Assembly (NCBI GenBank): GCA_030035585.1
Contig: CM057471.1
Coordinates: 96,039,819 to 96,103,818 of the forward strand
Reading direction: 5' to 3'
Source: Dugong dugon
Taxonomy: Eukaryota; Chordata; Mammalia; Sirenia; Dugongidae
Length of the DNA: 64,000 nt
Position 1 is the first letter of the stretch. The number at the start of each line of letters is the position of its first letter. Under the pieces are notes generated by a model. That model had not been told where the DNA came from. It did not search any database and worked only from the letters and a program-made list of their open reading frames with translations. Shown here piece by piece: positions 53,536-64,000 of this stretch. The translations under genes and the position numbers were made by a program.

Positions 53536-54388
53536 GTTTTGTTTTGTTTCATAAGATCCCACTGGATGGGTAACTGAAATAAAGGAAAAGACAGAGAAAA
53601 GGGCTGTGGTGCTTGTTGGTTGATGCTGTCCTCTAAGCTGGACTCTTGGGAATGGTGTTGGCTTATCCCCGAAGTGCTGCTTGTCTGGGGTTTTCTGGTA
53701 GATGTGGGTGGTGTTTGAAGGATGTACAGCGCCAAGCCTACATGTATTGTGAGCTGTTTGGGTAACACCAGTGCACAGGCAGCCCTCAGGCAGCTAACCA
53801 GCAACTCAAGAAAACGTCTTACATTAATGCTTCTCCTCTGTTCTTACAATGATTCAAATACAAAATCAAAATGACATTTCATTGGATTGTGCTTCTCTTT
53901 TGGAAGTTGTGCTGTTTGACCACGCTGGAAATGTATCGATTGTTATTGCTTCTGTTTACTAAAGGTGAACTGCAAAGTTAAAAACGAAAAAAAAAATCTA
54001 AATTTAGTGACAGGTGTTAAGTGCGTACTAAACAATTTAACCTCCATTTAACACATACTGTGGCATCATTTTCTGTTCTTGCATCTGTACTGAGTTCAGA
54101 TGGTTTGACTTTTCCATCTACACACAGTGTATATACCGTCTCCTTAGGTATTACTGAAAGGTTCTTTCTTCACTGGCAATAAAGGTCCACACTTTTGGCT
54201 TAGATATCAGAGCTATGCAATGCTAATGATTTCCTTCAAGTTCATCAGCAGGCCAAAAAAAAAAAAACAGTTTTTTTTAATTAAGCAAAAAAAAAAGAAG
54301 AAGAAACTAGGCTATCAAAGTCAGTTTCAGAAAAACTAAAGCGTGAAACATATGCATATGGTGAAATGACAACCTTGTCCCTTTTTAT

Positions 54389-54877
54389 TTGCCCTCTGTG
54401 ATCCACCTGCCTTTTAGAAGTTTGCCAGGTGAGAAGGCCGCAACATCACATGCTGTTTCCATTACAGAACTGCAGCTTTTCTGCTCTGCAAAGGCCTGCG
54501 AGCGGAATAGCTGGCCTGCTGTGAGCAGGAGAGTAGGTTCTAAGGAGGGTAGTCCCCATACAACATACTGCCCTGCTGCTGGGTTTTCAAGGACAGGAAA
54601 GCTCTTCCTGACCCAAGCAGCTGAGACGTGGCAGGTCGCTAATGAATACATGCTTTATAATGTCCAGTTTCATTGCCGAGAGGGCAGCCTTGGAGCTACA
54701 GATGCCTGCGTGCCCTTAGTCTTACCTGTGGACACCTGCTTCACTCCCTTCACCACCCCAGTGACCTTGAAAAGCTTTGTTCAGTCTTTGCAGACGGTGG
54801 CAATCGGTGTCCCTGTTGTGAAGAGAGCTTTGGCAGCCCCCATCCCAACCCTCCCCACCTTATCACTTGCTGGTTAG
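54389..54877 (+). other. Unassigned 162-codon open frame
   Basis: The longest frame outside repeats. No signal peptide, membrane segment or known domain is visible, and codon choice gives no strong clue. It lies inside the repeat-free block. It could be chance in a 3' UTR. Confidence 0.15.
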
Positions 54878-56424
54878 AGGATCCCAGAACCAGGCTTGGA
54901 GAATTTCCCTTGAAAGCACAAGCCTCTCTGACTGCTGAACATGCACATATACACCATGGCTGAATTGGAAACTCACTGATGTTTTTAAAAAAATGCTTTT
55001 TTTTTTTTTTTCCTGGAAATAGTTGTTCAAGTTTTGCAGTTCAGCTTTGAGGATTTATAGTTTTTTAACTAGTCCAGCATGTTTGGAGACATTATTCTGA
55101 ATCCTGTGTAACCAAGGCATTAATCTTAATAAACCAGGATCGATTTAGGCACCACTTGCTATAAAATGAGTATCCATGATGAATATTTTATACTGTATCT
55201 TTTACATTAGCCACTAAATATGTTATTTCTTGATGGAGACATTTCACAGAGACCTATGGATTACAGCATTGAACTTGGCTACTCCATACTCATGCCACAC
55301 AAAGAGGGGTAGTTTCTCCAAAACATAAACAGGCTGCCCATTCTCAAAAGTTTTCTTTCCAAAAAGACGTTTGAGTGGCCCTCAGAACGAGGAGGTCTGA
55401 ATATTCTCCAAGTTCCCATTTTCTTGCTTGCTGCCAAATGACAGTTCCTGTCACTACTTCAATTCGGATCTTTCCCAAAGGTGTTGATTTACAAAGAGGC
55501 CAGCTAATTGCAGAAATCCTGACCACTGAAAGAGAAATGAAATTCAAACTGAGCTAGGGAGGGGTTGTCGATACAGCGAAGGTTCTTAAGTATCAGCCAT
55601 TTGGTACAAATCTTTTTTTTTAAAGCTTGTCTGTTATTCCATGAGCCATAAAAAGGAGGTGAGTTGTTTAAGAACTATTTTGTAAGTTTCCCAGACCCAA
55701 AAGGCAAAGAAAAAAAAAAAAAAAGTACTCAATAGCTAGAAGGGTTTCAGGGTAGATTTTTGTTTTAAAATGGAGAGAAGTGGACAGATAAGGCAATTCA
55801 ATATATCAAACAGCAGTTGACATCTCCTAGGAAACGCTGAGAAACAGCAGGCGATTAGAAGATTGTTCCGTATGGTTCTCGTGTTCTTTGCTTTTCATTT
55901 TTTTAATCCCGAAAGACCATGATCAGTAACACAGATTCTCATTTCTGTGCACTAGACCACCCTCTTTCCTCCTTTGTTTTTTTGTGGGTCCTATGAAAAA
56001 TCTGTTTAGCGCCTTCTGAGGGCATACATCATGTATTTTTCACAGCATTAAGGGAAGACAGGCAGCATTTTTGCTGAAATCAGGCCTGTCATCCTAAGAG
56101 AAGGATCTCAAACACCAGCACTGGGCAGGTATCCGAAATGAATGGAGTGGGTGGGTGGGCAAGTGCCTGCACCCCCAGAGGGCAACCACCACCCAACCTC
56201 TGCCAATGTGTGCCTCAGGGGAATGTGAGCCGGGGCTTCCAAATCTTCTGACTCTTTCAGAGAGACCCGAGACTTGAATTTTTGTGTGAAGCATCCCTAT
56301 TTTTAAAAAATTGGCTCAGTTATTTTTAAAACATTATGTAGGCCAACCAAACATGTCTGTAGACTGCCAGCTTGTTACTGTTGTCTTAAGACTCTGTCAT
56401 TGTTCTCTTACTCATCCTTGTGTG

Positions 56425-56441
56425 TTTTTTTTTTTTTTTTT
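56425..56441. repeat. T17 run
   Basis: A mononucleotide run. Confidence 0.85.
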
Positions 56442-56787
56442 GCGCAAACTCACGTTTCTTTATCACTGCCGTTGATATTGAGAGGTTTATTTCAACAAGC
56501 TTAAGGAACTGAGTTCACAACCTGGCATCTCACTTACCTTTGCTCCTCTCCTACGACTTCTGCCCAGCTAGTGAGCCTTTGAGCACTCACCTGCACAGGA
56601 ACTGTCTTGGCACAATGTCTTCCCGCTATTCCTTGACGGGTCCCACTTCCATGTGCCCAGAGCATTCTAGTAAGTGCTTCCTCCTACCTTGTCTGACATG
56701 AATTTCTTTTCACCAGTGTCCATTTATCCTGGCCCACTCAGGGTCAGCCAGGTTTAGGTGGGGAAAATGCATAGCCCCATGTTCACA

Positions 56788-56951
56788 AATCAAAAAAAAA
56801 AAAATTGCCGTCGAATTGATTACGACTCATAGTGACCCTATAGGACAGAGTAGAACTGTCCTATAGGGTTTCCAAGGAGCGGCTAGTGGATTTGAACTGA
56901 CAACCTTTTGATTAGCAGCTGAGCTCTTAACCACTGTGCCACCTGGGCTCC
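56788..56951 (-). mobile_element. AfroSINE, short form, with perfect target duplication
   Basis: On the minus strand: GAGCCCAGGTGGCACAGTGG, CAGTTCAAATCCACTAGCCG, CCTATAGGGTCACTATGAGT, then GGCAATTTTTTTTTTTT. CCCCATGTTCACA at 56775-56787 and 56952-56964. Confidence 0.94.
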
Positions 56952-56964
56952 CCCCATGTTCACA

Positions 56965-57531
56965 GGGGTCCTTAATATATCAGTGTGGACATTGGTAAAT
57001 GGAAAACAGGAGTGTGATCTTCGAGAGGTGTGGTTCAGGTTCTTTGTCTTGTTTACCTACCCTTGAGTCCTATGCCACAGAGACCAACTAAGGCAGCTGA
57101 GATAGAGTGAAACACCAGCTGTCACCACACAGACATGGTACATGGTCTCAGCCTTTAACAACAACAAACAAGAAACAATATGAGGCTTAAGAAGGTCCAT
57201 CTCTCAACAGTAAAAAGGAATCCCAGCATACTCAAGGGAGGGTTGATTCTGGGGCTTCCAGTCCTGGTCTCCCAACAGGGTCTGAATTCATTTTTGACTC
57301 ATTGAGTTATCTTTCCAGAAATAAGCAACAAGGACTACAACTAGATAATGCCAGCCCCCACAGCACAGAGCACAGAGACAAAGCTAAGTATGTAACAGAG
57401 GAAATCTGCCTTTGGCTTCTAACTCTCCAAGTAATCCTGAATTATATCCAGAGTGGTTAATGCTTGCAGCATCTCCTCAGAGCAGAGGTCATAAATTACC
57501 AGCAATGTGAGGAGTAAATACCTGTTGAAAA
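56965..57531. other. Unique non-coding sequence
   Basis: Nothing recognisable is seen. Confidence 0.35.
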
Positions 57532-57685
57532 ACCTGTTGCCAACGAGTCAATTCCGACTCATAGCGACCCTATAGGACAGAGTAGAACTGCCCCATAGGG
57601 TTTCCAAGGAGTGGCTGGTGGATTTGAACTGCCAGCCTTTTTGGTTAGCAGCCTGAGCTCTTAACCACTTCGCCACCAGGGCTCC
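57532..57685 (-). mobile_element. AfroSINE, short form, well preserved
   Basis: On the minus strand: GGAGCCCTGGTGGCGAAGTG, CAGTTCAAATCCACCAGCCA, CCTATAGGGTCGCTATGAGT, CGGAATTGACTCGTTGGCAA. One of the least diverged copies in the window. Confidence 0.94.
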
Positions 57686-57694
57686 AAGCTTAAT

Positions 57695-57848
57695 GAATTG
57701 TCATTAGTTGAGATTGAGTCGGCTCCCGACTCATGTCAACCCTATGCACAACGGGAGAAAATGCTGCATGAGAGCCATTGGGGGGATGGAACTCGAGTCT
57801 CCCACATGGAGGGTGAGAATTCTACCACTGAACCATCACTACCCCTGT
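57695..57848 (-). mobile_element. Minimal tRNA-Gly SINE (head plus tail only)
   Basis: On the minus strand the tRNA-Gly-like head (GTGATGGTTCAGTGGTAGAA, ACTCGAGTTCCATCC) is followed almost directly by the RTE tail (CGTTGTGCATAGGGTTGACA, GAGTCGGGAGCCGACTCA). The RTE-5'-like body seen in other copies is missing. Confidence 0.8.
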
Positions 57849-58493
57849 AGTTTAAGGAGTGCAGGGCAGGAATTCAGTCTCCCTGCCAGGCGTGAGAGCC
57901 AGTGTGATGGAGAGCCAGTGTGTTCTCTCTCTCCTTTCTTTTCTCTTTATTCTCTTAAAACCGCTGACTTTTTTTTTCTTTTTCTTTCTCTTACATCCTA
58001 AGTTAACTCTGTAGCAAACTGGTAGTTTATTTTTTATTTATTTTTTGTTGCTTTGCATACCGCAAACACATGTGACTTTTTTCTTTTCTTTTTTTTTTTC
58101 CCTTCATTGCAAAAGGGAATCAAAGTACTAGATAAGACCTTACTGATTCTCCTCCCAATCTGTGGTAGTGTGGGTGATACTCACCTCCACCTGCTTTGGT
58201 GTTTTCTATCTATACCTCCTTTCTTGGTTCTGATCGATTTCCTTTGCACTACGAGGCGATCTTGTTTCATCTTGTTTTGTCTAGAATCTAGACAGAGGGG
58301 CAGCAACTAAGAGAAGGGTTGTCACAGGGTTGCTGCACCCGGCCACCTGGGCTATACCTGACTCCAGGGTTACCATTCATTTCTAGTCTAGGTCAGTGGT
58401 ACGACTCAATCAACTTGAATCGAAAGAAATAAAGTCAGAAGTAGCCATTCTAATAAGTGTGTTCTGCTATGTTCGCACACCCCTAAGAAAGAA
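57849..58493. other. Pyrimidine-rich unique sequence
   Basis: CT- and T-rich tracts at 57920-57990 and 58075-58105; short hydrophobic frames follow from them. No gene is seen. Confidence 0.4.
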
Positions 58494-58697
58494 AACCAGT
58501 TGTTGTTGATTGGATTCTGACTCATGGCAACGCCACGTGTGTCAGAGTGGAACTGTGCCCCATAGGGTTTTCAATGATTGATTTTTCAGAAGTAGATCAC
58601 CGGGCCTTTTTTCTGAGGTGCCTCTGGGTGGACTTGAACTGCCAACCTTTCAGTTAGAAGCTGAGCCTGTTAACTATTTCCAGCGTCCAAGGACTCC
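58494..58697 (-). mobile_element. AfroSINE, long form
   Basis: On the minus strand: GGAGTCCTTGGACGCTGGAA (diverged head), GGCAGTTCAAGTCCACCC, GCCCGGTGATCTACTTCTGA and GTTGCCATGAGTCAGAATCC. Confidence 0.88.
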
Positions 58698-60139
58698 TTC
58701 ACATAACTCTAGCACCTGCAGACCATATCAGATCTATGCAAGGGCGCCTGGGAAGGTTAACAACTCTCCCAACTTGCAGGGTGCTGCCAAACTGAATTAT
58801 CTTGACAGACTCCCCAACCCAGACAGTTGCATGCAAACGGCCGTCACACAGTGCAGTTCTTAACTCCTCCCACTTCCTCATTTTGGTCTTCATGGACAGC
58901 GGAACCTCCTGACAATCTGATTTGGACAGTGAAATCAATCGGAGTTTAATTCAGGCTCATGTTGCAGTGCCGACTTAGGATGATCATCAGTGAGCACCCC
59001 AACATGGTGACATCCTCACCCCTCCCCGAAGCCACTGTCTGTGTCTAGAGTCTTGGTTTTCATGCAGCAAATGTGGGGGAAGCAAGGAAAGAACAGAGAT
59101 CTCTCATCAACTTTTTGTCAAGACAGTCCATTTATGCACTGGGTATAAACAAACATAAAGTAGCCAGAGATTCCCGAGAAAGACAAAGTCTTGGTTTTCA
59201 CCCACTTTGTGTTCAAAGCCATTTGCTGTAATCCATAGGCTGCCTGTGAGTCACTCTCATGCTGTTTTCCCCCCATAATGTTCCAGGTTTTAAAGCCATT
59301 TTTTCATGTTTCCTGTGAATAATGGATAATCATTTTTTAATTTTATTTTTAAGTACTGTTTTAACAATGTGGATAGACCATAAATGTACTTGCTAAATTC
59401 ATTCATTTTTTTAACAAGCCAATAAAGTTTTATAACTCATTTCCATGTGTCTTGCACTCTCTGTAGACCCTTGTATCCCTCCCCCTCCCCAAACACAGAC
59501 CATCACCCTGTGTGTCACTGCTGCTGGTCGCGACTACAAGGGTTAAAAGCAAGGTGTGAGAAACATCACTGAGAGCTTTGGGGAGTCCCAAACCCACTAT
59601 AGATTCTTGAATAAATCACCCCCTAAAAAAGGACTTTTAAAGTTTTTGGTCAATGTGAATTATGTATTTATTGTTTACTGATTCTTACATTGGAAACATT
59701 TTTATTGACTAAAAAACAATGTTAAAAAAAGAAGAAGCTTAAAGAGATTCAAACAAAACAAAACAAAAAAATACATTCCATACGATGGCCCACTAGAATT
59801 CCAAAAACTTGGAATGACCAAGGTCCTATCAAGAGGTTTCACTCAGTGCTTTGTCCCAGCCTTCTACGTGGGTTTGTGGTCAAATGAACATGATAGCTTG
59901 TATGTTCATAAAAGGGAAAGAGTAAGAGAACAGAAGACAGGAGGACATATACATAAGGTAACATGGAACCATAATTGTTAACACGAAGTCAATACTTCAC
60001 ATCCCGTTTGTCTCTATCCCTAGACTGCCACACTGACCGTTCCCCATTTTTTCTCTTTTAGGCTAAGACCTACAATTAAGGTCTGTAGAACCCCAGCTTT
60101 GATTCATTGGAGCCTACTTTCACCTTCTGATAACCTTGA
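58698..60139. other. Repeat-poor block with a poly(A) signal
   Basis: No mobile element is recognised. The AATAAA at 59421 has a suitable GU-rich downstream stretch. Left of it the sequence is AT-rich and 3'-UTR-like. Confidence 0.35.
59421..59450 (+). promoter_or_regulatory. Candidate polyadenylation signal
   Basis: CCAATAAAGTTTTATAACTC is followed about 25 nt on by CATGTGTCTTGC, a GU-rich downstream element. If a gene runs on the plus strand, its transcript could end near 59445. Confidence 0.35.
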
Positions 60140-60144
60140 AGGGG

Positions 60145-60554
60145 TGTTACAGATTGAATTGTGTCCCCCCAAAATATGTGTTGAAGTCCTATCCTAACCC
60201 TATTCCTGTAAATATGACCCTCCTTAGAAGTAGGGGTTTCTTTTATGTTAATGAGATTATACCATTGTAGGATGGGTCCTAAACCTAATCAGTTCTAAGT
60301 TATAAAAATCACAGAATAGACACAGAAACAAACATACATGGGGATGACAGATACATGTGAGGGCCTGTCTACAAGCAAAGGATTGCCGACAACCACCAGA
60401 AACAAGGAGAGAGACCCATTGGAGGAATCAACATGACCGACACCCTGATTTAGACTTTTAGCCTCCAGACAGAACTGTGAGATTGTAAATTTCTGTTCTT
60501 TAAAGCCACCCACTTGTGATATTTTTGTTATGGCAGCACTGGTTAGCTAAGATA
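60145..60554 (+). mobile_element. MaLR (MLT1-like) solo LTR, complete
   Basis: It starts TGTTACAGATTGAATTGTGT, CCCCCCAAAATATGTG and ends ACTGGTTAGCTAAGATA, 410 bp. AGGGG at 60140-60144 and 60555-60559 is the 5-bp target duplication. TAAATTTCTGTTCTTTAAAG near the end is the usual MaLR polyadenylation region. No internal genes remain. Confidence 0.9.
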
Positions 60555-60764
60555 AGGGGTTTTGCTACAAACTGAAAACTCAGTTATTGAATAATATAAT
60601 GCAGTGTGACCTAATGTTTTATCAGACCAACTACACTGACCCTTTATGGGAGCCTCAGGCTTACAGCTGGGGACTTGTGCTTTTTCTACATGCCCTTCTA
60701 AATTTGTTGAGCTGAGAACAAGTTTTATCTGGCGCTTGGAGGTTGTGTAATAGAGTGTTGGGGG

Positions 60765-61000
60765 TGGTAGACACTGGATCCAGAGGATGCACATTTGAAT
60801 TCCAGTGACACTCACATGCTGTATGACCACGGGGAAGTCATTTCCCCACTGCATTCCTCAGTTTCCTCATATGCAAAGTGAGAAAATGATCACAACAAGA
60901 ATACCTGTCCCACTGGGCTCTTGTGAGAGTTCATTGAGATGGTGCATGTAAAGAAAGCCCTTAGCACATTGCTTGGGAGACAGTGTTGCTAATAATAATA
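60765..61000 (+). repeat. MIR SINE
   Basis: TTTGAATTCCAGTGACACTC, TGTATGACCACGGGGAAGTC, TCCTCAGTTTCCTCATATG and CTTAGCACATTGCTTGGGAG: all parts of a MIR in order. Confidence 0.85.
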
Positions 61001-61852
61001 CTTAGAAGGATCTTCAGTTGTGCCTCAGCATGTGTCCACAAACCAGAGTCCTGTGCATCTATTTATCATGTGCTTATGTGTGCGTGCCAAGAATGGAGTC
61101 CACACAAAACGAAACTCCGCTCCCTGGTAGTTCCTGGACGTGGTCCAGACTGAGAAGGCCACTGGGTCCTTTCTCTGGAGTTATCACCATTCTGCTTCTG
61201 GATCCCTCTCTGTGACTGAGTGATTCTTCTACATTCATTCTATCTCAAACCTGATTTTGGTAAAATAAGAGGCTTCGGTTTGTTTGGACTGATATTATGA
61301 GTTTGAACAATGCTCTGTGACTTGAGAATTCTGGAAGAAATAGCATTGAATATCTTATTCCAAATATGGTTGGCCTCTTTTGTTCTCATTTGATTGATGC
61401 AGAAGTTTCAATCATTTGGACAGGGTCAATATTAAGTTTAGTTTTTCAATTATCTAATCTTTGGTTAAGAATATAATAAACAAAAAACAAGTTGGCTGAG
61501 AAACTGTTTAAAAGAAAAGACTTGTTTCAAGCCTTAGAAACAAGTGTTTTCAAGCAATGAGTTACAATTAACGAGATTATGCCTGTCTGCTTACTGAGGT
61601 AGTTTCTCTTACAGCTCTAGTAGGTAATACTTTGTTGGCCTAGTTGGAAATACTTCATTTTTGAAGTAATAAACTTTCATTTCTTAAAGAATATTTTGTA
61701 ATTTAAGCTTTTTTTTTCCTTGTTGTCGAACCATTTTAAATTAGTGGCATTGATGTTTTACTGGTACTCAATTTACAGCCCTTTTGCTATTGTTACCAGT
61801 TTGAAAGCAATATCTGTCACAGGGTCTAGGAGATAATTATAAGTAATGTGTT
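61001..61852. other. Unique non-coding sequence
   Basis: Nothing recognisable is seen; AT-rich on the right. Confidence 0.4.
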
Positions 61853-61863
61853 CTGAGTTCTCA

Positions 61864-62071
61864 GAGGGCCTGGATGGTGCAAAAGGTTCACATGCTCGGC
61901 TGTTAACTGAAAGGTTGGAGGTTTGAGTCCACCCAGAAGTGCCTGGCAAGAAAGCTTTGGCTACATATTTCTGAAAAATTAGCTGCTGAAAACCCTGCGG
62001 AGCACAGTTCTACTCTTTCACACATGGGGGTCGCCATGAATCAGAATCGACTCTACCGCAACTGTTTTTTA
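61864..62071 (+). mobile_element. AfroSINE, long form, with target duplication
   Basis: GGCCTGGATGGTGCAAAAGG, GGAGGTTTGAGTCCACCCAG, TTCTGAAAAATTAGCTGCTG and GGGGGTCGCCATGAATCAGA. CTGAGTTCTCA (61853-61863) and CTGAATTCTCA (62072-62082) differ at one base. Confidence 0.9.
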
Positions 62072-62305
62072 CTGAATTCTCACCGTGCCAAGCACTGTCT
62101 CAAGTGCTTCTTGTGTTCACTTTCGATCCTCCCAACGACCCCACAAGGCAGATGCGAATACTGCCTACATTTTAAAGATTAGGAAACTAAGGTACAGAGC
62201 CACCCAGGGACTTGCCCCAAGTTACCCAGCTCACAAGTGGTAACACCAGGATTTGAATTCAGGCAGGCTGGCTCTAGAGCTGTGTTCTTAATGCTTCCCT
62301 GTACA
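62072..62305 (-). repeat. MIR SINE, reverse
   Basis: CGTGCCAAGCACTGTCTCAA, CCCCACAAGGCAGATGCGAA, AGATTAGGAAACTAAGGTAC, CAAGTTACCCAGCTCACAAG and GGATTTGAATTCAGGCAGG: near full length. Confidence 0.9.
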
Positions 62306-63518
62306 GACTGGGTCAGGACTAGGGTGAGGCAAGCGAGTTGTGAAGGGTGCAGTCTATAAGGAGATGCTCACAATCAGGTTGTGCAAATGCCCAGTGGTCA
62401 CGCCTACCTGCACTAACAGTTGAGCAGAGATGATCGTTGTGGCAAACAGAAACGGAAGGTGAGCTTAGATCACTGGGGAGGGGTCACTAACAAAGCCCTT
62501 GCAGATCTTGACTTGCAGTTGTGTGGCACAGTAATGAACTTGGCACTTGCTTTTTAAAATTTCGCCTTATGAAACGGAGGAGTTGCCTAAAGTATGCATT
62601 CAGTGCTAATCAGCTAGTGAAAACCCAGAGCATGTTTGATTTGTCCATTGTAACTGAAGGTGGATTTGTTGTTTCTGATGGTTCTAAAGTGAATTTTCTC
62701 ATTAGTCTTGGACTTTAGTACTTCCTGTTCGTTTGGCATCAGGCCTGACTCTCAGATGAGTGATCTGGAGGGAAATCACCTTGGTGGGGCTGGCAGAGGA
62801 GTGTAGGGGGAAGGTGCATTTGCAGACACATCCTCCACCTCCCTGAAGAGAACCCAGACATCGGAAAGAGGTGGCTGCAAATGCCGGAACCACTCCTTGC
62901 CTCGGAAACACCAAGCGGCAGACGCGCATCTGAGCAGCTCAGTCACATCGATGCTCCTGTCCCGAATGACCCGTCTGGCAGTCAGTGATTGAAAGAGACT
63001 GCCAAGGGCACATGCTAATTTTCCAGTCATTTGGTTAAGTCCCATCTCACACACCCAAGGCCCCGGGGTCTGTGTTTACAAAATTAAAATCTCTGCCAGA
63101 CCATAAACTAATGAACAGTGAGTTCCCTCTCTCTGCCTCTCTGTCATGTTTATTCTGTTTCAAAAGAGGAAAGGAGAAACCTCTTTCGTGTTCATTTACT
63201 ACCCTTTCTTCCCTTTTTAATAATTTCTGTCACAGCCTTGCTGAATCATTAAATAAAAATTTAACAATTAGACAAGGACTGCTTGTCCTAAGGATTAGAA
63301 TTCAGCTTCAGGTAAGTTCATGCAATTTCGCCTAAAGCCCCTTGAGTCCGAGTGAGCGGTACAGAATTGCCAGCACTGCGTTATGTTTTGGGGTGTTTTC
63401 AGTTTTTACCTGAAGTAGGATGTAGCCTGCATGGGTACTTCTGGCTTTTCAAAGATTGCTCCCTTGACTGCTTGCCCTCTTTGCATTTTCCCGGATTTGG
63501 GCAAGGCCAATTATGTCT
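62306..63518. other. Unique non-coding sequence
   Basis: No repeat or exon is recognised. Overlapping minus frames at 62702-63054 and plus frames at 63072-63579 have no domain. Confidence 0.4.
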
Positions 63519-63748
63519 CCAAGCCTTGATGGCACAACAGTTAAGTGCTCAACTGCTAAACAAAAGACTGGTTGTTTGAACCCACCCAGTGACTCCTTGG
63601 GAGAAAGACCTGGAGATCTGTCTCCATAAAGCTCACAGCCTAGAAAACCCTCAGGGCTTCTTAGAAAGCCCTGTGGGGCAGTTCTGCTCTGTCATATGGG
63701 GTCACTATAAGTTGGAACCGATTCGACAGCACCCAACAACAGCAACTA
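63519..63748 (+). mobile_element. AfroSINE, intermediate form
   Basis: CCTTGATGGCACAACAGTTA, GTTGTTTGAACCCACCCAG, GAGAAAGACCTGGAGATCTG, AAGCCCTGTGGGGCAGTTCT, GGGGTCACTATAAGTTGGAA and an RTE-style CACCCAACAACAGCAAC tail. Confidence 0.9.
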
Positions 63749-63949
63749 AGCCTCCACTTTCCTTCTTCTCTAAACACTCTTAAATTGAGTTTGGGCGTGG
63801 GTAGTGCCAGCTCACACTGGGTTTGAGCAGGTCAGGAAGAATTACAGCCACCGAAATACAGAGCAGAGGTCTAATGGCTTTCTCTGAACTTCAGCCATGG
63901 CGACACCCAAGGGGCAAAGGAGAAAAGCTCACCTCAGGGCAACAGGGCC

Positions 63950-64000
63950 AGGAACACGGATTCCATAGTCAGACAGCTCTGGTTTGTGTGACCTTGGAGC
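63950..64000 (+). repeat. MIR fragment at the window edge
   Basis: AACACGGATTCCATAGTCAG and TGTGTGACCTTGGAGC fit the MIR head and start of its core; cut by the window end. Confidence 0.5.

Larger units (their letters stand above)
52869..56787. other. Longest repeat-free block; candidate terminal exon/3' UTR
   Basis: Almost 4 kb without a recognisable mobile element. It contains a good 3' splice-site motif at 53508-53535, AATAAA at 53578, 54178 and 55128, and a 162-codon open frame at 54389-54877 with no domain. The A/T-rich, low-repeat character fits a long 3' UTR or conserved non-coding sequence. I cannot name a host gene. Confidence 0.35.

Noticed and set aside
60145-60554. Remnant of a coding endogenous retrovirus
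   Set aside because: Only a single LTR is present with a 5-bp target duplication at both ends; no internal region or gene is attached.
12672-63748. Spaced short repeats resembling a CRISPR array
   Set aside because: The recurring CTATAGGGTCGCTATGAGT units are SINE and RTE 3' ends hundreds to thousands of bases apart, in a mammalian genome.
1-64000. Previously undescribed prokaryote-type defence or biosynthetic system
   Set aside because: The whole window is repeat-laden mammalian DNA without operons, ribosome binding sites or long ORFs.

Overview
The window is mammalian nuclear DNA, almost certainly from an afrotherian and most likely a paenungulate such as an elephant or manatee. The basis is the repeats. 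Dozens of tRNA-headed SINEs end in a body of the type CCTATAGGGTCGCTATGAGT plus a (GGTTT)n, poly-T or ACAACAAC tail, which I recognise as AfroSINE. With them are RTE-clade LINE copies carrying the same 3' end, L1 3' ends of the elephant type, and the ordinary eutherian background of MIR, L2, MaLR (MLT1-like) LTRs and hAT/Charlie elements. No bacterial or viral gene organisation is present.

I find no confident protein-coding exon. The open frames are short, lie mostly inside SINEs, LINEs or GC-rich stretches, and none shows a recognisable host protein domain. The only recognisable coding remnants belong to the RTE LINE: an endonuclease plus the start of a reverse transcriptase at 9825-11703 (minus), and a decayed reverse-transcriptase core with the YADD motif at 27008-27546 (plus). 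The window therefore reads as intronic or intergenic sequence.

Layout. 1-9 kb: unique sequence, MIR/L2, an RTE 3' end, the first tRNA-Gly-headed SINEs, and an unclassified fold-back palindrome at 8104-8469. 9-12.7 kb: the long RTE copy, then a repeat-free block with a possible conserved element. 12.7-28 kb: dense AfroSINEs, including a triple nest at 21.8-22.4 kb, a MaLR LTR carrying a SINE, and two RTE fragments. 28-30.3 kb: repeat-free. 30.3-46.4 kb: SINEs, hAT copies, L1 3' ends (one inserted inside a MaLR LTR with a 15-bp target duplication), three MaLR LTRs and a small hairpin with a tandem repeat at 43.9 kb. 46.4-50.2 kb: sparse. 50.6-52.9 kb: an internally deleted RTE, a SINE, MIR, L2 and an AT-rich tract. 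52.9-56.8 kb: the longest repeat-free block, opening with a good 3' splice-site motif; with the poly(A) signal at 59421 it could be a terminal exon and 3' UTR. 56.8-64 kb: SINEs, a complete MaLR LTR and MIRs.

Many insertions keep visible target-site duplications, so relative ages can be read directly: MIR, L2 and hAT are oldest, MaLR LTRs next, and L1, RTE and AfroSINE youngest. The most distinctive biology is the RTE/SINE system. Three SINE architectures (two tRNA-like heads and a tRNA-Gly head) share modules with both the 5' and 3' ends of the RTE, and one element (50630-51028) is an RTE with its whole coding part removed.
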